This document shows positions 1 through 7,245 of a stretch of DNA of 64,000 nt, one piece after another (position 1 is the first letter of the stretch; the number at the start of each line of letters is the position of its first letter). This DNA is from Reyranella sp. (GTDB lineage: Bacteria; Pseudomonadota; Alphaproteobacteria; Reyranellales; Reyranellaceae). Made by a program: the position numbers and the translations under genes. Location of the stretch: contig NZ_SCVC01000006.1 in NCBI RefSeq assembly GCF_004297405.1, forward strand, positions 62,001 to 126,000. The letters are read 5' to 3'. The notes under the pieces were generated by a model that saw only the letters and a program-made list of their open reading frames with translations, ran no database searches and was not told where the DNA came from.

Positions 1-783
1 ATGGCGTTTCCCGCGACGCCGTTCGGGCCGGAGCCGGACAAGAGCTATCCCAACGTTCTGCTCGATGCGATGGCGACGCTCTCGCCCGCGCCCAAGACGA
101 TGGTGGTGCTGACCAGCAAGTTCCCGTCGGCGCAGTTCATGGCGCAGGGCATGCGCGTCGAGGCCGAGAAGCGCGGCGTGAAGGTGCCGCTCTTTCTCGA
201 ATACGAAGCCGGCAACCGCGACTTCGGCGCCATCGCTGCCCGCGTGAAGGAAGCCAACGCCGATTTCCTGTGGGTCGGCTCGCTGGGCCTGGAGAGCAAC
301 CAGATCCTCGAGGCGTTGCGCAAGCTCGACTACAAGCCGAAGAACAGCTTCCACCTCTATCCCGCGCCGGGCCCGCTCGCGCTCTCGCCCGACGGCAACC
401 TCGTCTGGTGCTCGACCTTCCTCGAACCCGACGAGCCCTTCATGAGCCGGCCGGGCGTGAAGAGGATCGCCGAGCTCTACAAGGAGCGCGCGACCAAGGC
501 GAACCTGCCGTATCCCATCATCGACGCGCAGGCCGCCGGCATGGTGTCGGAGTGGCAGATCCTTGAGCAGGGCGTGAACGGCGCCAAGAGCCTGGAGGAC
601 AAGGCGATCGCCGCCTGGCTGAAGAAGAACGTCGTCAACACGATCTACGGCCCCACCAAGTTCGACGGCCCCTTTAACCACGGCGCGCCGGCTCAGTTGA
701 TCCGCCAGGTTCAAAACAAGGAATGGAAGGTCGTCTGGCCGAAGGAGTTCGCCGCCCCCGGCGTGAAGCTGATCGGGGGCTGA
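1..783 (+). CDS. ABC transporter substrate-binding protein, branched-chain amino acid type (5' partial)
   Basis: C-terminal 260 residues of a periplasmic leucine/isoleucine/valine-type binding protein. The fold shows in a Rossmann-like stretch (KTMVVLTSKFPSAQFMAQG), then alternating beta-alpha units and the closing YGPTKFDGPFNHGAPAQLIRQ segment typical of the family. Family members are about 390-420 residues and begin with a signal peptide. None is present, so the gene starts upstream of the window and the ATG at base 1 is internal. It heads an ABC importer operon (permease, permease-ATPase fusion, ATPase). The context of ring-cleavage genes suggests an aromatic acid or similar ligand rather than an amino acid; that is inference. 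Confidence 0.85.
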   Translation: MAFPATPFGPEPDKSYPNVLLDAMATLSPAPKTMVVLTSKFPSAQFMAQGMRVEAEKRGVKVPLFLEYEAGNRDFGAIAARVKEANADFLWVGSLGLESNQILEALRKLDYKPKNSFHLYPAPGPLALSPDGNLVWCSTFLEPDEPFMSRPGVKRIAELYKERATKANLPYPIIDAQAAGMVSEWQILEQGVNGAKSLEDKAIAAWLKKNVVNTIYGPTKFDGPFNHGAPAQLIRQVQNKEWKVVWPKEFAAPGVKLIGG

Positions 784-796
784 GGGTGAAAACCTT

Positions 797-812
797 GTGC
801 AATCGATTGCAC
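797..812. promoter_or_regulatory. Perfect 16-bp palindrome, candidate operator
   Basis: GTGCAATCGATTGCAC reads the same on both strands and lies between the binding-protein gene and livH. The central CG with TGCAA-type arms resembles LacI-family operators, but no LacI gene is in the window. The only regulator nearby is the GntR gene at 4134. The same 16-mer recurs at 7035-7050. A GTG start for livH would lie inside it, so the ATG at 824 is preferred. Confidence 0.4.
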
Positions 813-823
813 GGCGTCCGCAC

Positions 824-1678
824 ATGATGCCGAGCGGGACGCTGCTGGGGCAGGCGTTGATATCGGGTGTGCTGGCGGGCGGGATGTACGGGTTGCTGGC
901 GCTGGGGCTCAGCCTCAGCTGGGGCCTACTGCGGCTGGTCAATCTCAGCCACTTCGCACTGGCTTTCCTCGCCGCCTATCTGACCTACGAGATGGGCACG
1001 ACCTACCACATCGAGCCGTGGTGGTCGGTGCTGGTGATCGTGCCGGCGATGTTCGCCATCGGCCTCGTGCAGCACTGGCTGTTCGACCGCTTCAAGGTGA
1101 ACGAGCTGGCCTCGCTGCTGATCACCTTCAGCTTCGCGGTCATGCTCGAAGTTGGCATCCAGCTCTACTGGACGGCCGACTACCGCCGCTTCGAGACTCA
1201 CTACTCGACCTGGTCGATCAAAGCCGGGCCTTTCTACATCCCGGTGCTGGAGCTGATCCTCTGCCTCGTGGCGGGCGTGCTGGCCTGGGGGACGTGGCTG
1301 TGGCTGCGCAAGACCTATGTCGGCAAGGCCCTGCGGGCCAGCGCCGAGGATGCCGACATCGCGGCGGCCTATGGCGTCGACCACAAGAAGCTCGCCTATC
1401 TTCTCTCCGGTCTCGGCGCCGCCTATGCCGGCGTCGCGGGCACCTTCATCGCTCTGATCGCGACCTTGGCGCCGGCGCAGATCTGGGCGTGGCTGGGCGT
1501 GGTCTTCGCCGTCGTCATCATCGGGCGGCTCGGCAATCCGTTGGGCGCGCTGTTCGCCGGCATGCTGATCGGCGCCAGCGAGTCCGTCGCCATGGCGGTG
1601 CTCAGTCCGGCCTGGGCGCCGGTCGTGTCCTTCTCGGTGCTGATCGCCATCCTGCTCTGGGATCCGGAGTGGTCATGA
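824..1678 (+). CDS. livH: Branched-chain amino acid-type ABC transporter permease (LivH-like)
   Basis: 284-residue inner-membrane permease. About eight hydrophobic segments are visible, with the family hallmark GLSLSWGLLRLVNLSHFALA near the N-terminus and the conserved cytoplasmic loop motif KALRASAEDADIAAAYGVD (about residues 165-190) that contacts the ATPase. Start: an in-frame GTG at 797 would fall inside a palindrome, so ATG 824 (Met-Met-Pro) is chosen. It is translationally coupled to the next gene by an ATGA overlap at 1675-1678. It forms the membrane channel with the LivM domain of the downstream fusion. Confidence 0.88.
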   Translation: MMPSGTLLGQALISGVLAGGMYGLLALGLSLSWGLLRLVNLSHFALAFLAAYLTYEMGTTYHIEPWWSVLVIVPAMFAIGLVQHWLFDRFKVNELASLLITFSFAVMLEVGIQLYWTADYRRFETHYSTWSIKAGPFYIPVLELILCLVAGVLAWGTWLWLRKTYVGKALRASAEDADIAAAYGVDHKKLAYLLSGLGAAYAGVAGTFIALIATLAPAQIWAWLGVVFAVVIIGRLGNPLGALFAGMLIGASESVAMAVLSPAWAPVVSFSVLIAILLWDPEWS

Positions 1679-3429
1679 GCGTCGCGAAGAACGTTCCCAA
1701 GATCGCCGCCGTCCTCGGCATCGTCGCCTTCGCGATCCTGCCGACGGCGGGCCTGCCGGCCTTCTACGACTCCTTCTTCTATCTCGTCTTCTTCTGGGTC
1801 TCGCTGGCGACGAGCTGGGCGCTGCTCTCGGGCTTCGCGGGCTATTTCAGCCTGGGCCACGCCGCCTTCTTCGGCGTCGGCATGTACACGACGGCCACTT
1901 TGACGACGCAGGCCAACGTGCCGTTCCTCGCAACCATTCCGGCGGCCGGTGCGCTGGCCGCCCTGCTGGGTGTCGGCATCGGCGCGGTCGTGTTCCGCAT
2001 GAAGCGGCTGCGCGGCGAGCTGTTCGCATTGCTGACGCTCGCCGTCACTTTCGTTGTTGCCACCATTATCCTCAACACGCCGATCGACGGCGGCGCCGGC
2101 GTGTTCATGAGCGCGGTGCCGATGCCGAACATCATGCCGACGCAGACCGGCACGATCTACGTGCTGGGCTTCCTGATGTGCATCGCAACCCTGGGCACCG
2201 CCTGGTGGGTCACCCGTTCGCGGCTGGGCATGGGCCTGTTCGCCATCCACGACGACGAGGATGTGGCCGAAGCCAAGGGCGTGCCGACCTTCCGCTACAA
2301 GCTGATCGCCTTCGCACTGTCTGCCGGCATCGCGGGCGCGGTCGGCGGCATCCATGCGATGTATGTCGGATTCCTCACCGTGGCCGGCACCTTCGAACTC
2401 ACCGTGCCGCTCTATGTCGTGCTGATGAGCGTGCTCGGCGGCTCGCGCCACTGGTTCGGCCCGGCGGTCGGCGCCACGGTGATCACGGCGCTGCTCTATG
2501 CCTTCATCAGCGGCGGCGAGGCGATGGTTGGCCGCGCCGTCGTGGCGCTGGTGCTGATCCTCGCCATACTGTGGCTGCCCGATGGCGTCGTGCCGGCGGT
2601 GAAGGCGTGGCTGAAGCGCCGCCATCGGCCGGTCGCGGAGGAAAGGCATCGCGCCGAGGTGATCCCGGTCGTGCCGGAAGCGGCCAAGCCGATCGGCACG
2701 CGCCATATCCTGGAGGTGAGGGGCGCCGCCAAGCGTTTCGGCGGCCTGCAGGCACTGGGCGGCGTCGATCTCGACGTGCGCGAAGGCGAGATCCTGGGGC
2801 TGGTCGGTCCTAACGGCTCGGGCAAGACGACGCTGATCAACGTCATCTCGGGCTTCTATCCGCTGAGCGGCGGCACCATTGCCGTCGACGGCGTGCAGAT
2901 CGGCAACCTGCCGGCGCACGAGATCGCCCGCCGCGGCGTGGCGCGCACCTACCAGATCCCGCGGCCCTTCGTGAACATGAGCGTGCTCGACAACGTGGCG
3001 ATGGCCGCGACCTTCGGCGGGCCGCTGCGCAGCCAGGCCGAAATCCGCGACGAGGCGCTGCACTGGATCGGCTTTACCGGCCTCGCCGGCAAGGAAGAGG
3101 CGTTGCCGGCCGAGCTGAACCTGCACGAGCGCAAGTTCCTCGAACTGGCGCGGGCGCTGGCGGCACGGCCGAAGCTGCTGCTGCTCGACGAGGTGCTGTC
3201 CGGCCTCAACCCGGCCGAGGTCGACAATGCCATCCGGCTGGTGCGGGCCATCCGGGCGCAGGGCGCGACCATCGTCTTCGTCGAGCATCTGATGCGCGCC
3301 ATGGTCGAGCTGTCGGACCGCGTGGCCGTGCTGAACGAGGGCAAGCTCTTTGCGCTGGGTGCGCCACGCGAGATCATGCGCGATCCGCGTGTGGTCAGCA
3401 TCTATCTCGGTAAAGCCTATGCTGCTTGA
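1675..3429 (+). CDS. Fused ABC permease-ATPase (LivM-LivG)
   Basis: 584-residue fusion. Residues 1 to about 325 are a LivM-type permease with many membrane segments and the motifs GYFSLGHAAFFGVGMY and RLGMGLFAIHDDEDVAEAKG. After a short basic linker, residues from about 345 are a LivG-type ATPase with Walker A GPNGSGKTT (about residue 378), a degenerate signature region LNLHERKFLELARAL as in other LivG proteins, Walker B LLLLDEVLSGLNPAE and the switch VEHLM. LivM and LivG are usually separate genes. Here they share one reading frame with no stop between them. The start ATG overlaps the livH stop and the end overlaps the livF start. Confidence 0.9.
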   Translation: MSVAKNVPKIAAVLGIVAFAILPTAGLPAFYDSFFYLVFFWVSLATSWALLSGFAGYFSLGHAAFFGVGMYTTATLTTQANVPFLATIPAAGALAALLGVGIGAVVFRMKRLRGELFALLTLAVTFVVATIILNTPIDGGAGVFMSAVPMPNIMPTQTGTIYVLGFLMCIATLGTAWWVTRSRLGMGLFAIHDDEDVAEAKGVPTFRYKLIAFALSAGIAGAVGGIHAMYVGFLTVAGTFELTVPLYVVLMSVLGGSRHWFGPAVGATVITALLYAFISGGEAMVGRAVVALVLILAILWLPDGVVPAVKAWLKRRHRPVAEERHRAEVIPVVPEAAKPIGTRHILEVRGAAKRFGGLQALGGVDLDVREGEILGLVGPNGSGKTTLINVISGFYPLSGGTIAVDGVQIGNLPAHEIARRGVARTYQIPRPFVNMSVLDNVAMAATFGGPLRSQAEIRDEALHWIGFTGLAGKEEALPAELNLHERKFLELARALAARPKLLLLDEVLSGLNPAEVDNAIRLVRAIRAQGATIVFVEHLMRAMVELSDRVAVLNEGKLFALGAPREIMRDPRVVSIYLGKAYAA

Positions 3430-4126
3430 AGCGCGCCACCTCCATATCGGCTACGGCGACGCGCCCGCGGTGTGGGACGTCTCGTTTGACGTCGATGCCG
3501 GCGAGATCGTCTCGGTGATCGGCCCCAACGGTGCCGGCAAGACGACCTTGATCAACGCCATTGCGGGCCTGCTGCGCTGCCGCCAGGGCGAGCTGCGCTT
3601 CGACGGCGCCGACATGACCAAGGTGCGCGCCCACGATTATTGCGGCCACGGCATCGCGCTGGTGCCGGAAGGCCGGCGGCTGTTCACCAAGATGACGGTC
3701 GAAGAGAACCTCGAACTGGGCTGCTACCTGCCGTCGGCACGGGCGGCGCGGGCGTCGTCACTGGAGCGCGTCTACGGCCTGTTCCCGATCCTGCGCGACA
3801 AGCGCCAGCAGCCGGCCGGCGAACTCTCGGGCGGCCAGCAGCAGATGGTGGCGATTGGCCGGGCGCTGATGGCCCGGCCACGCATCGTGCTGTTCGACGA
3901 GCCGTCGCTGGGCCTCGCACCAACCATCGTCGACGACATGTTCGACATCATCTCGCGGGTGCGAGACGACGGGGCGGCGGTGCTGCTGGTGGAACAGAAT
4001 GTGCTCAAGGCGCTCAGCATCGCCGACCGGGCCTATGTGCTGGAGCAGGGACGCATTGTCGCCACCGGCCTGCCGGACGAGCTATTGAAGCAGCCGCATA
4101 TCCGCGAAGCCTATCTGGGCGTTTGA
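3419..4126 (+). CDS. livF: Branched-chain amino acid-type ABC transporter ATPase (LivF-like)
   Basis: 235-residue cytoplasmic ATPase. Walker A is GPNGAGKTT, followed by the LivF-typical PEGRRLFTKMTVEENLELG segment, the signature LSGGQQQM, Walker B IVLFDEPSLGLAP and the switch LVEQN. The ATG at 3419 lies inside the last codons of the LivM-LivG gene, giving an 11-base overlap that implies translational coupling. It pairs with the LivG domain to power the importer. Confidence 0.92.
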   Translation: MLLEARHLHIGYGDAPAVWDVSFDVDAGEIVSVIGPNGAGKTTLINAIAGLLRCRQGELRFDGADMTKVRAHDYCGHGIALVPEGRRLFTKMTVEENLELGCYLPSARAARASSLERVYGLFPILRDKRQQPAGELSGGQQQMVAIGRALMARPRIVLFDEPSLGLAPTIVDDMFDIISRVRDDGAAVLLVEQNVLKALSIADRAYVLEQGRIVATGLPDELLKQPHIREAYLGV

Positions 4127-4133
4127 GGTGACC

Positions 4134-4919
4134 ATGGCCAAGATCCTTCCTGCGGCTCCTTTCGAGGGCGCCAACGAGAACCAGCCGGAGGCGACGACCG
4201 CGCCGCAGGATGTCAGTCGCGAAAGCGCCGCGACCTTCGAGGTGTTGAGCAAGATGCGCGAGGACATCCTCTGCTGCGTGCTGAAGCCCGACCAGAAGCT
4301 GCGCTTCGGCGAGCTGCGCCAGCGCTACGGCACCTCGGTCGGCACCCTGCGCGAGGCGCTGTCACATCTCGTCTCCGAAGGGCTGGCGCGCACCGAGGCA
4401 GGCCGCGGCTTCCAGGTGGCGCCGATCTCGCTGGCCGACTTCCTCGATCTCTCCGAACTGCGCGTCTATCTCGAAACCAAGACCCTGGCCGATGCCATCC
4501 GCCACGGCACCGACGCCTGGGAAGCGGAGATCGTCAGCTCGTACTTTCTGCTGAGCAAGCTCGCGCCGCCCAAGACCGACGACCTGCCGCAGGTGAAGCA
4601 GGAATGGGCCAAGCGGCACAAGCGCTACCACGATGCGCTGGTCGCGACCTGCCGCTCGCCGTGGTCGCTGCATTTCCGTAGCGAGCTGTTCGACCAGGCG
4701 CGCCGCTATCACTGGCTGACGATGATTCACAGCCGCATGCACCGCAAGAACGAGCACGAGCAGATCCGCGACGCCGTACTGGCGCGCGACGTCGATCTCG
4801 CCTGTTCGCTGCTGGAACAGCATATCCGCACCACCGTCGAGCAGGCGGTGTCCGACGTGCCGGGACTGATCCGCGGCAATGCGCGGCCGCTGAAGCTCGC
4901 CAAGCGCCGCAAGGTATGA
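4134..4919 (+). CDS. GntR-family transcriptional regulator, FCD domain
   Basis: 261-residue DNA-binding regulator. A winged HTH lies at about residues 25-95 (LRFGELRQRYGTSVGTLREAL, then GLARTEAGRGFQVAPI). It is followed by an all-helical FCD ligand domain (DFLDLSELRVYLETKTLADAI, conserved His in HKRYHDAL, and LACSLLEQHIRTTVEQA). FCD members commonly sense carboxylic acids through a metal site. Start ATG 4134 has GAGGTG just upstream, better than the in-frame GTG at 4128. It sits seven bases after livF in the same direction, so it is a likely local regulator of this cluster. Confidence 0.88.
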   Translation: MAKILPAAPFEGANENQPEATTAPQDVSRESAATFEVLSKMREDILCCVLKPDQKLRFGELRQRYGTSVGTLREALSHLVSEGLARTEAGRGFQVAPISLADFLDLSELRVYLETKTLADAIRHGTDAWEAEIVSSYFLLSKLAPPKTDDLPQVKQEWAKRHKRYHDALVATCRSPWSLHFRSELFDQARRYHWLTMIHSRMHRKNEHEQIRDAVLARDVDLACSLLEQHIRTTVEQAVSDVPGLIRGNARPLKLAKRRKV

Positions 4920-4929
4920 GGAGAGGACC

Positions 4930-6171
4930 ATGAGTGTCACGACTTCGACGACGGCAACCAACGGAACCTACGATGTCGGCGGCGTGCGCTATCCGCGGCC
5001 GTTCAAGATCCGCCGGCTGGGCCATTTCGGCTTCAACGTCGCGGACCTCGGCCAGGGCCTCGACTTCTATTCGCGGCTCTTGGGCTTTCGCATCACCGAC
5101 ACGCGCGACTTCTCCAAGGTCCCCGGCCGCGAGGAGTTGGCCAAGCGGATGCAGGACCCGCGCATCGTCTTCATGAGCCACAATTCCGACCATCATGCCT
5201 TCCTGCTGGCGCACAAGTCGCTGGGCGCGATCTTCGGCGACGATGCCGTCTCGCGCGACGTCACGGTGAACCAGATCACCTGGCAGGTCGGCACGATGGA
5301 CGAGGTCTTTGCCGCGGCCGACTACTTCCGCGATCGCCAGGTCGAAATCCGCCGGGTCGGCCGCGACATGCCGGGCAGCAATTGGCACACCTATATTCGC
5401 GATCCCGACGGCCACACGGTCGAGCTCTACTACGGCATGGAGCAGATCGGCTGGGACGGCCGCTCCAAGCCCGAGTCGATGTACTACCGCGCCTTCCGCG
5501 AGACGCCCGAACTGCCGCAGATGTCGGAAGCGCAGGAAGTGCGTGAAGCCATCGCCAAGGGCATCGACATCGACGCCGGCAACGTCATCGACGACAAGAC
5601 CGGCGAGGAATACATCGTCGCGGGCGTGAAGCTGCCACGGCCCTTCAAGGTGACGAACATCGGGCCCATGAGTTTGTTCGTGTCCGACGTCGGCGCGTCG
5701 GAGGCCTTCTATACCGAGACGATGGGCTTCGTTCGCACCGAGGCCGTGACCTACAAGGGCCATCGCTGCGTCTTCCTGCGCAACGGCAGCGAGCATCATT
5801 CGCTGTCGCTGTTCCCCAAGACGCTGCGCGGCGAACTGGGGCTCAACCCCGACACGAGCTGCGCCTCGATGGGCGTGGAGGTCGGCAGCTACCAGCAGCT
5901 CCGCGATGCCGTCGCCTTCTTGAAGAAGCACGGCGTGCCGTTCTCCGACGCGATACCGGCGGAACTCTATCCCGGCGTCGACTACGCCGCGCACGTCCTC
6001 GATCCGGCCGGCCACTGCCTGATGCTCTACTACTACATGGAACGCATCGGCTGGGACGGCAAACCCCGCCCGCCCGAACTGCGCCGCAAGGTCGGCAAGG
6101 ACTGGCCCGCGGTGCTCGATCCGCTGTCCGACACCTATGCCGACCAGACGTTCATGGGTCCGCTGGGATGA
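4930..6171 (+). CDS. Two-domain extradiol dioxygenase-like VOC protein
   Basis: 413-residue cytoplasmic protein with two vicinal-oxygen-chelate modules, each opening with PRPFK (about residues 22-170 and 230-370). Module one has LGHFGFNVADLGQGLDFY, SDHHAFLLA and DPDGHTVELYYGMEQIGWDG. Module two has GPMSLFVSDV, SEHHSLSLF and DPAGHCLMLYYYMERIGWDG. In the first module His and Glu occupy the usual metal-ligand positions. In the second the Glu position reads Met, so one site is probably the active one. The likely role is meta-cleavage of a catechol-like ring. GAGGAGAGG precedes the ATG. Confidence 0.8.
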   Translation: MSVTTSTTATNGTYDVGGVRYPRPFKIRRLGHFGFNVADLGQGLDFYSRLLGFRITDTRDFSKVPGREELAKRMQDPRIVFMSHNSDHHAFLLAHKSLGAIFGDDAVSRDVTVNQITWQVGTMDEVFAAADYFRDRQVEIRRVGRDMPGSNWHTYIRDPDGHTVELYYGMEQIGWDGRSKPESMYYRAFRETPELPQMSEAQEVREAIAKGIDIDAGNVIDDKTGEEYIVAGVKLPRPFKVTNIGPMSLFVSDVGASEAFYTETMGFVRTEAVTYKGHRCVFLRNGSEHHSLSLFPKTLRGELGLNPDTSCASMGVEVGSYQQLRDAVAFLKKHGVPFSDAIPAELYPGVDYAAHVLDPAGHCLMLYYYMERIGWDGKPRPPELRRKVGKDWPAVLDPLSDTYADQTFMGPLG

Positions 6172-6249
6172 GGAGAACCCGCGGAGGGTGAGTAGCGGCA
6201 CATAAACAAAAAAAGCGCCTCACCCGGGAAAGAACCAAGGGAGGAAGGG

Positions 6250-7209
6250 ATGAAACTGCAACGGCGTTCAGTACTGCTGGCAGCGCTTGCAACCCCCGCC
6301 ATCGCGCGGGCGCAGGCGTGGCCGGCACAGACGATCCGGCTGATCCACGGCTACGACGCCGGCTCCAATCCCGACACCATTGCGCGGCATCTCAGCGGCC
6401 CGCTGACCGAGACGCTGGGCCAGCAGATCGTGATCGAGCCGCGGCCCGGCGCGGCCGAACGCCTTGCCGCCACCCAGGTCGCGCGCATGAAGCCCGACGG
6501 GTACTCGCTCTATCTGATGACGGGCGGGCAGGCGGTGGTGTCGGCGACCGATCGCACGCTCTCCTACGATCTCCTGCGCGATTTCGAGTTCATCTCGATC
6601 GTGACGCGCTTTCCCTTCGTCTTCACCGTGGCGCCGGACTCGCGCTTCAAGACGGTGCAGGCCTATGTCGACGAAGCCAAGCGGTCGCCCGGCACGCTGA
6701 CTTACGGCACCTCAGGCGTCGGCTCGACCCTGCACATGGCCGTCGAGCTGGTGCTGGCCAAGACCGGCGCGAAGCTCACCCATGTTCCCTACAAGGGCGG
6801 GCTCGGCCAACCCTACAACGATCTGGTCGGCGGCCGGCTCGACATGCACGTCATCACCTTTTCGAACGCCCAGCCCTTCCTGAAGTCGGGCAAGCTTCGC
6901 GCCATCGCCGTCACCTCCAAGGAGCGCCATCCGGGCTTCCCCGATGTGCCGACGCTCGCGGAGACCCTGGTGCCGGATTACGACGTCGTCTCCTGGCTGG
7001 GCTTCACGTCGCCGGCCGGCCTGCCGCCCGCCGTGTGCAATCGATTGCACGAAGCCTTCAAGCAGGCGATGGCGCGGCCCGAGATCAAGAGCAAGCTGGA
7101 AGAGCTGGGCAACGACACGCGGGTTAGCACACCGGCTGAATTTCGCGCCCGCGTTGAAGCCGACATGGCGCGCTGGCGACCGCTCGCTCACGTCGTGAGC
7201 CAGTCGTAG
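6250..7209 (+). CDS. Bug/TctC-family periplasmic solute receptor
   Basis: 319 residues. An N-terminal signal peptide (MKLQRRSVLLAALATPAIAR, cleaved near residue 22) is followed by the TctC fold: WPAQTIRLIHGYDAGSNPD, the ligand-loop region EPRPGAAERLAATQVARMKPDGYSL (split here as EPRPGAAERLAAT and KPDGYSL), LTHVPYKGG and LAETLVPDYDVVSWLGF. These receptors bind small carboxylates for tripartite (TctAB) importers. No tctA or tctB lies nearby, as is usual for the many orphan Bug proteins. GGGAGGAAGG precedes the ATG. The 3' part contains the same 16-bp palindrome as upstream of livH. Confidence 0.9.
   Translation: MKLQRRSVLLAALATPAIARAQAWPAQTIRLIHGYDAGSNPDTIARHLSGPLTETLGQQIVIEPRPGAAERLAATQVARMKPDGYSLYLMTGGQAVVSATDRTLSYDLLRDFEFISIVTRFPFVFTVAPDSRFKTVQAYVDEAKRSPGTLTYGTSGVGSTLHMAVELVLAKTGAKLTHVPYKGGLGQPYNDLVGGRLDMHVITFSNAQPFLKSGKLRAIAVTSKERHPGFPDVPTLAETLVPDYDVVSWLGFTSPAGLPPAVCNRLHEAFKQAMARPEIKSKLEELGNDTRVSTPAEFRARVEADMARWRPLAHVVSQS
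7035..7050. promoter_or_regulatory. Second copy of the 16-bp palindrome GTGCAATCGATTGCAC
   Basis: Identical to 797-812 but inside the tctC-type coding sequence, where it encodes part of Val-Cys-Asn-Arg-Leu-His. It could be an intragenic operator about 200 bases before the molybdenum-hydroxylase gene, or a coincidence of codon choice. Confidence 0.25.
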
Positions 7210-7245
7210 AGTTAGGTCAAAGACGTTTCGGGGAGTGAGAAGCTC

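Noticed and set aside
6186-6225. GGGTGAG/CTCACCC inverted repeat before the Bug receptor gene
   Set aside because: The loop is about 26 bases and no T-run follows; too weak to call a terminator.
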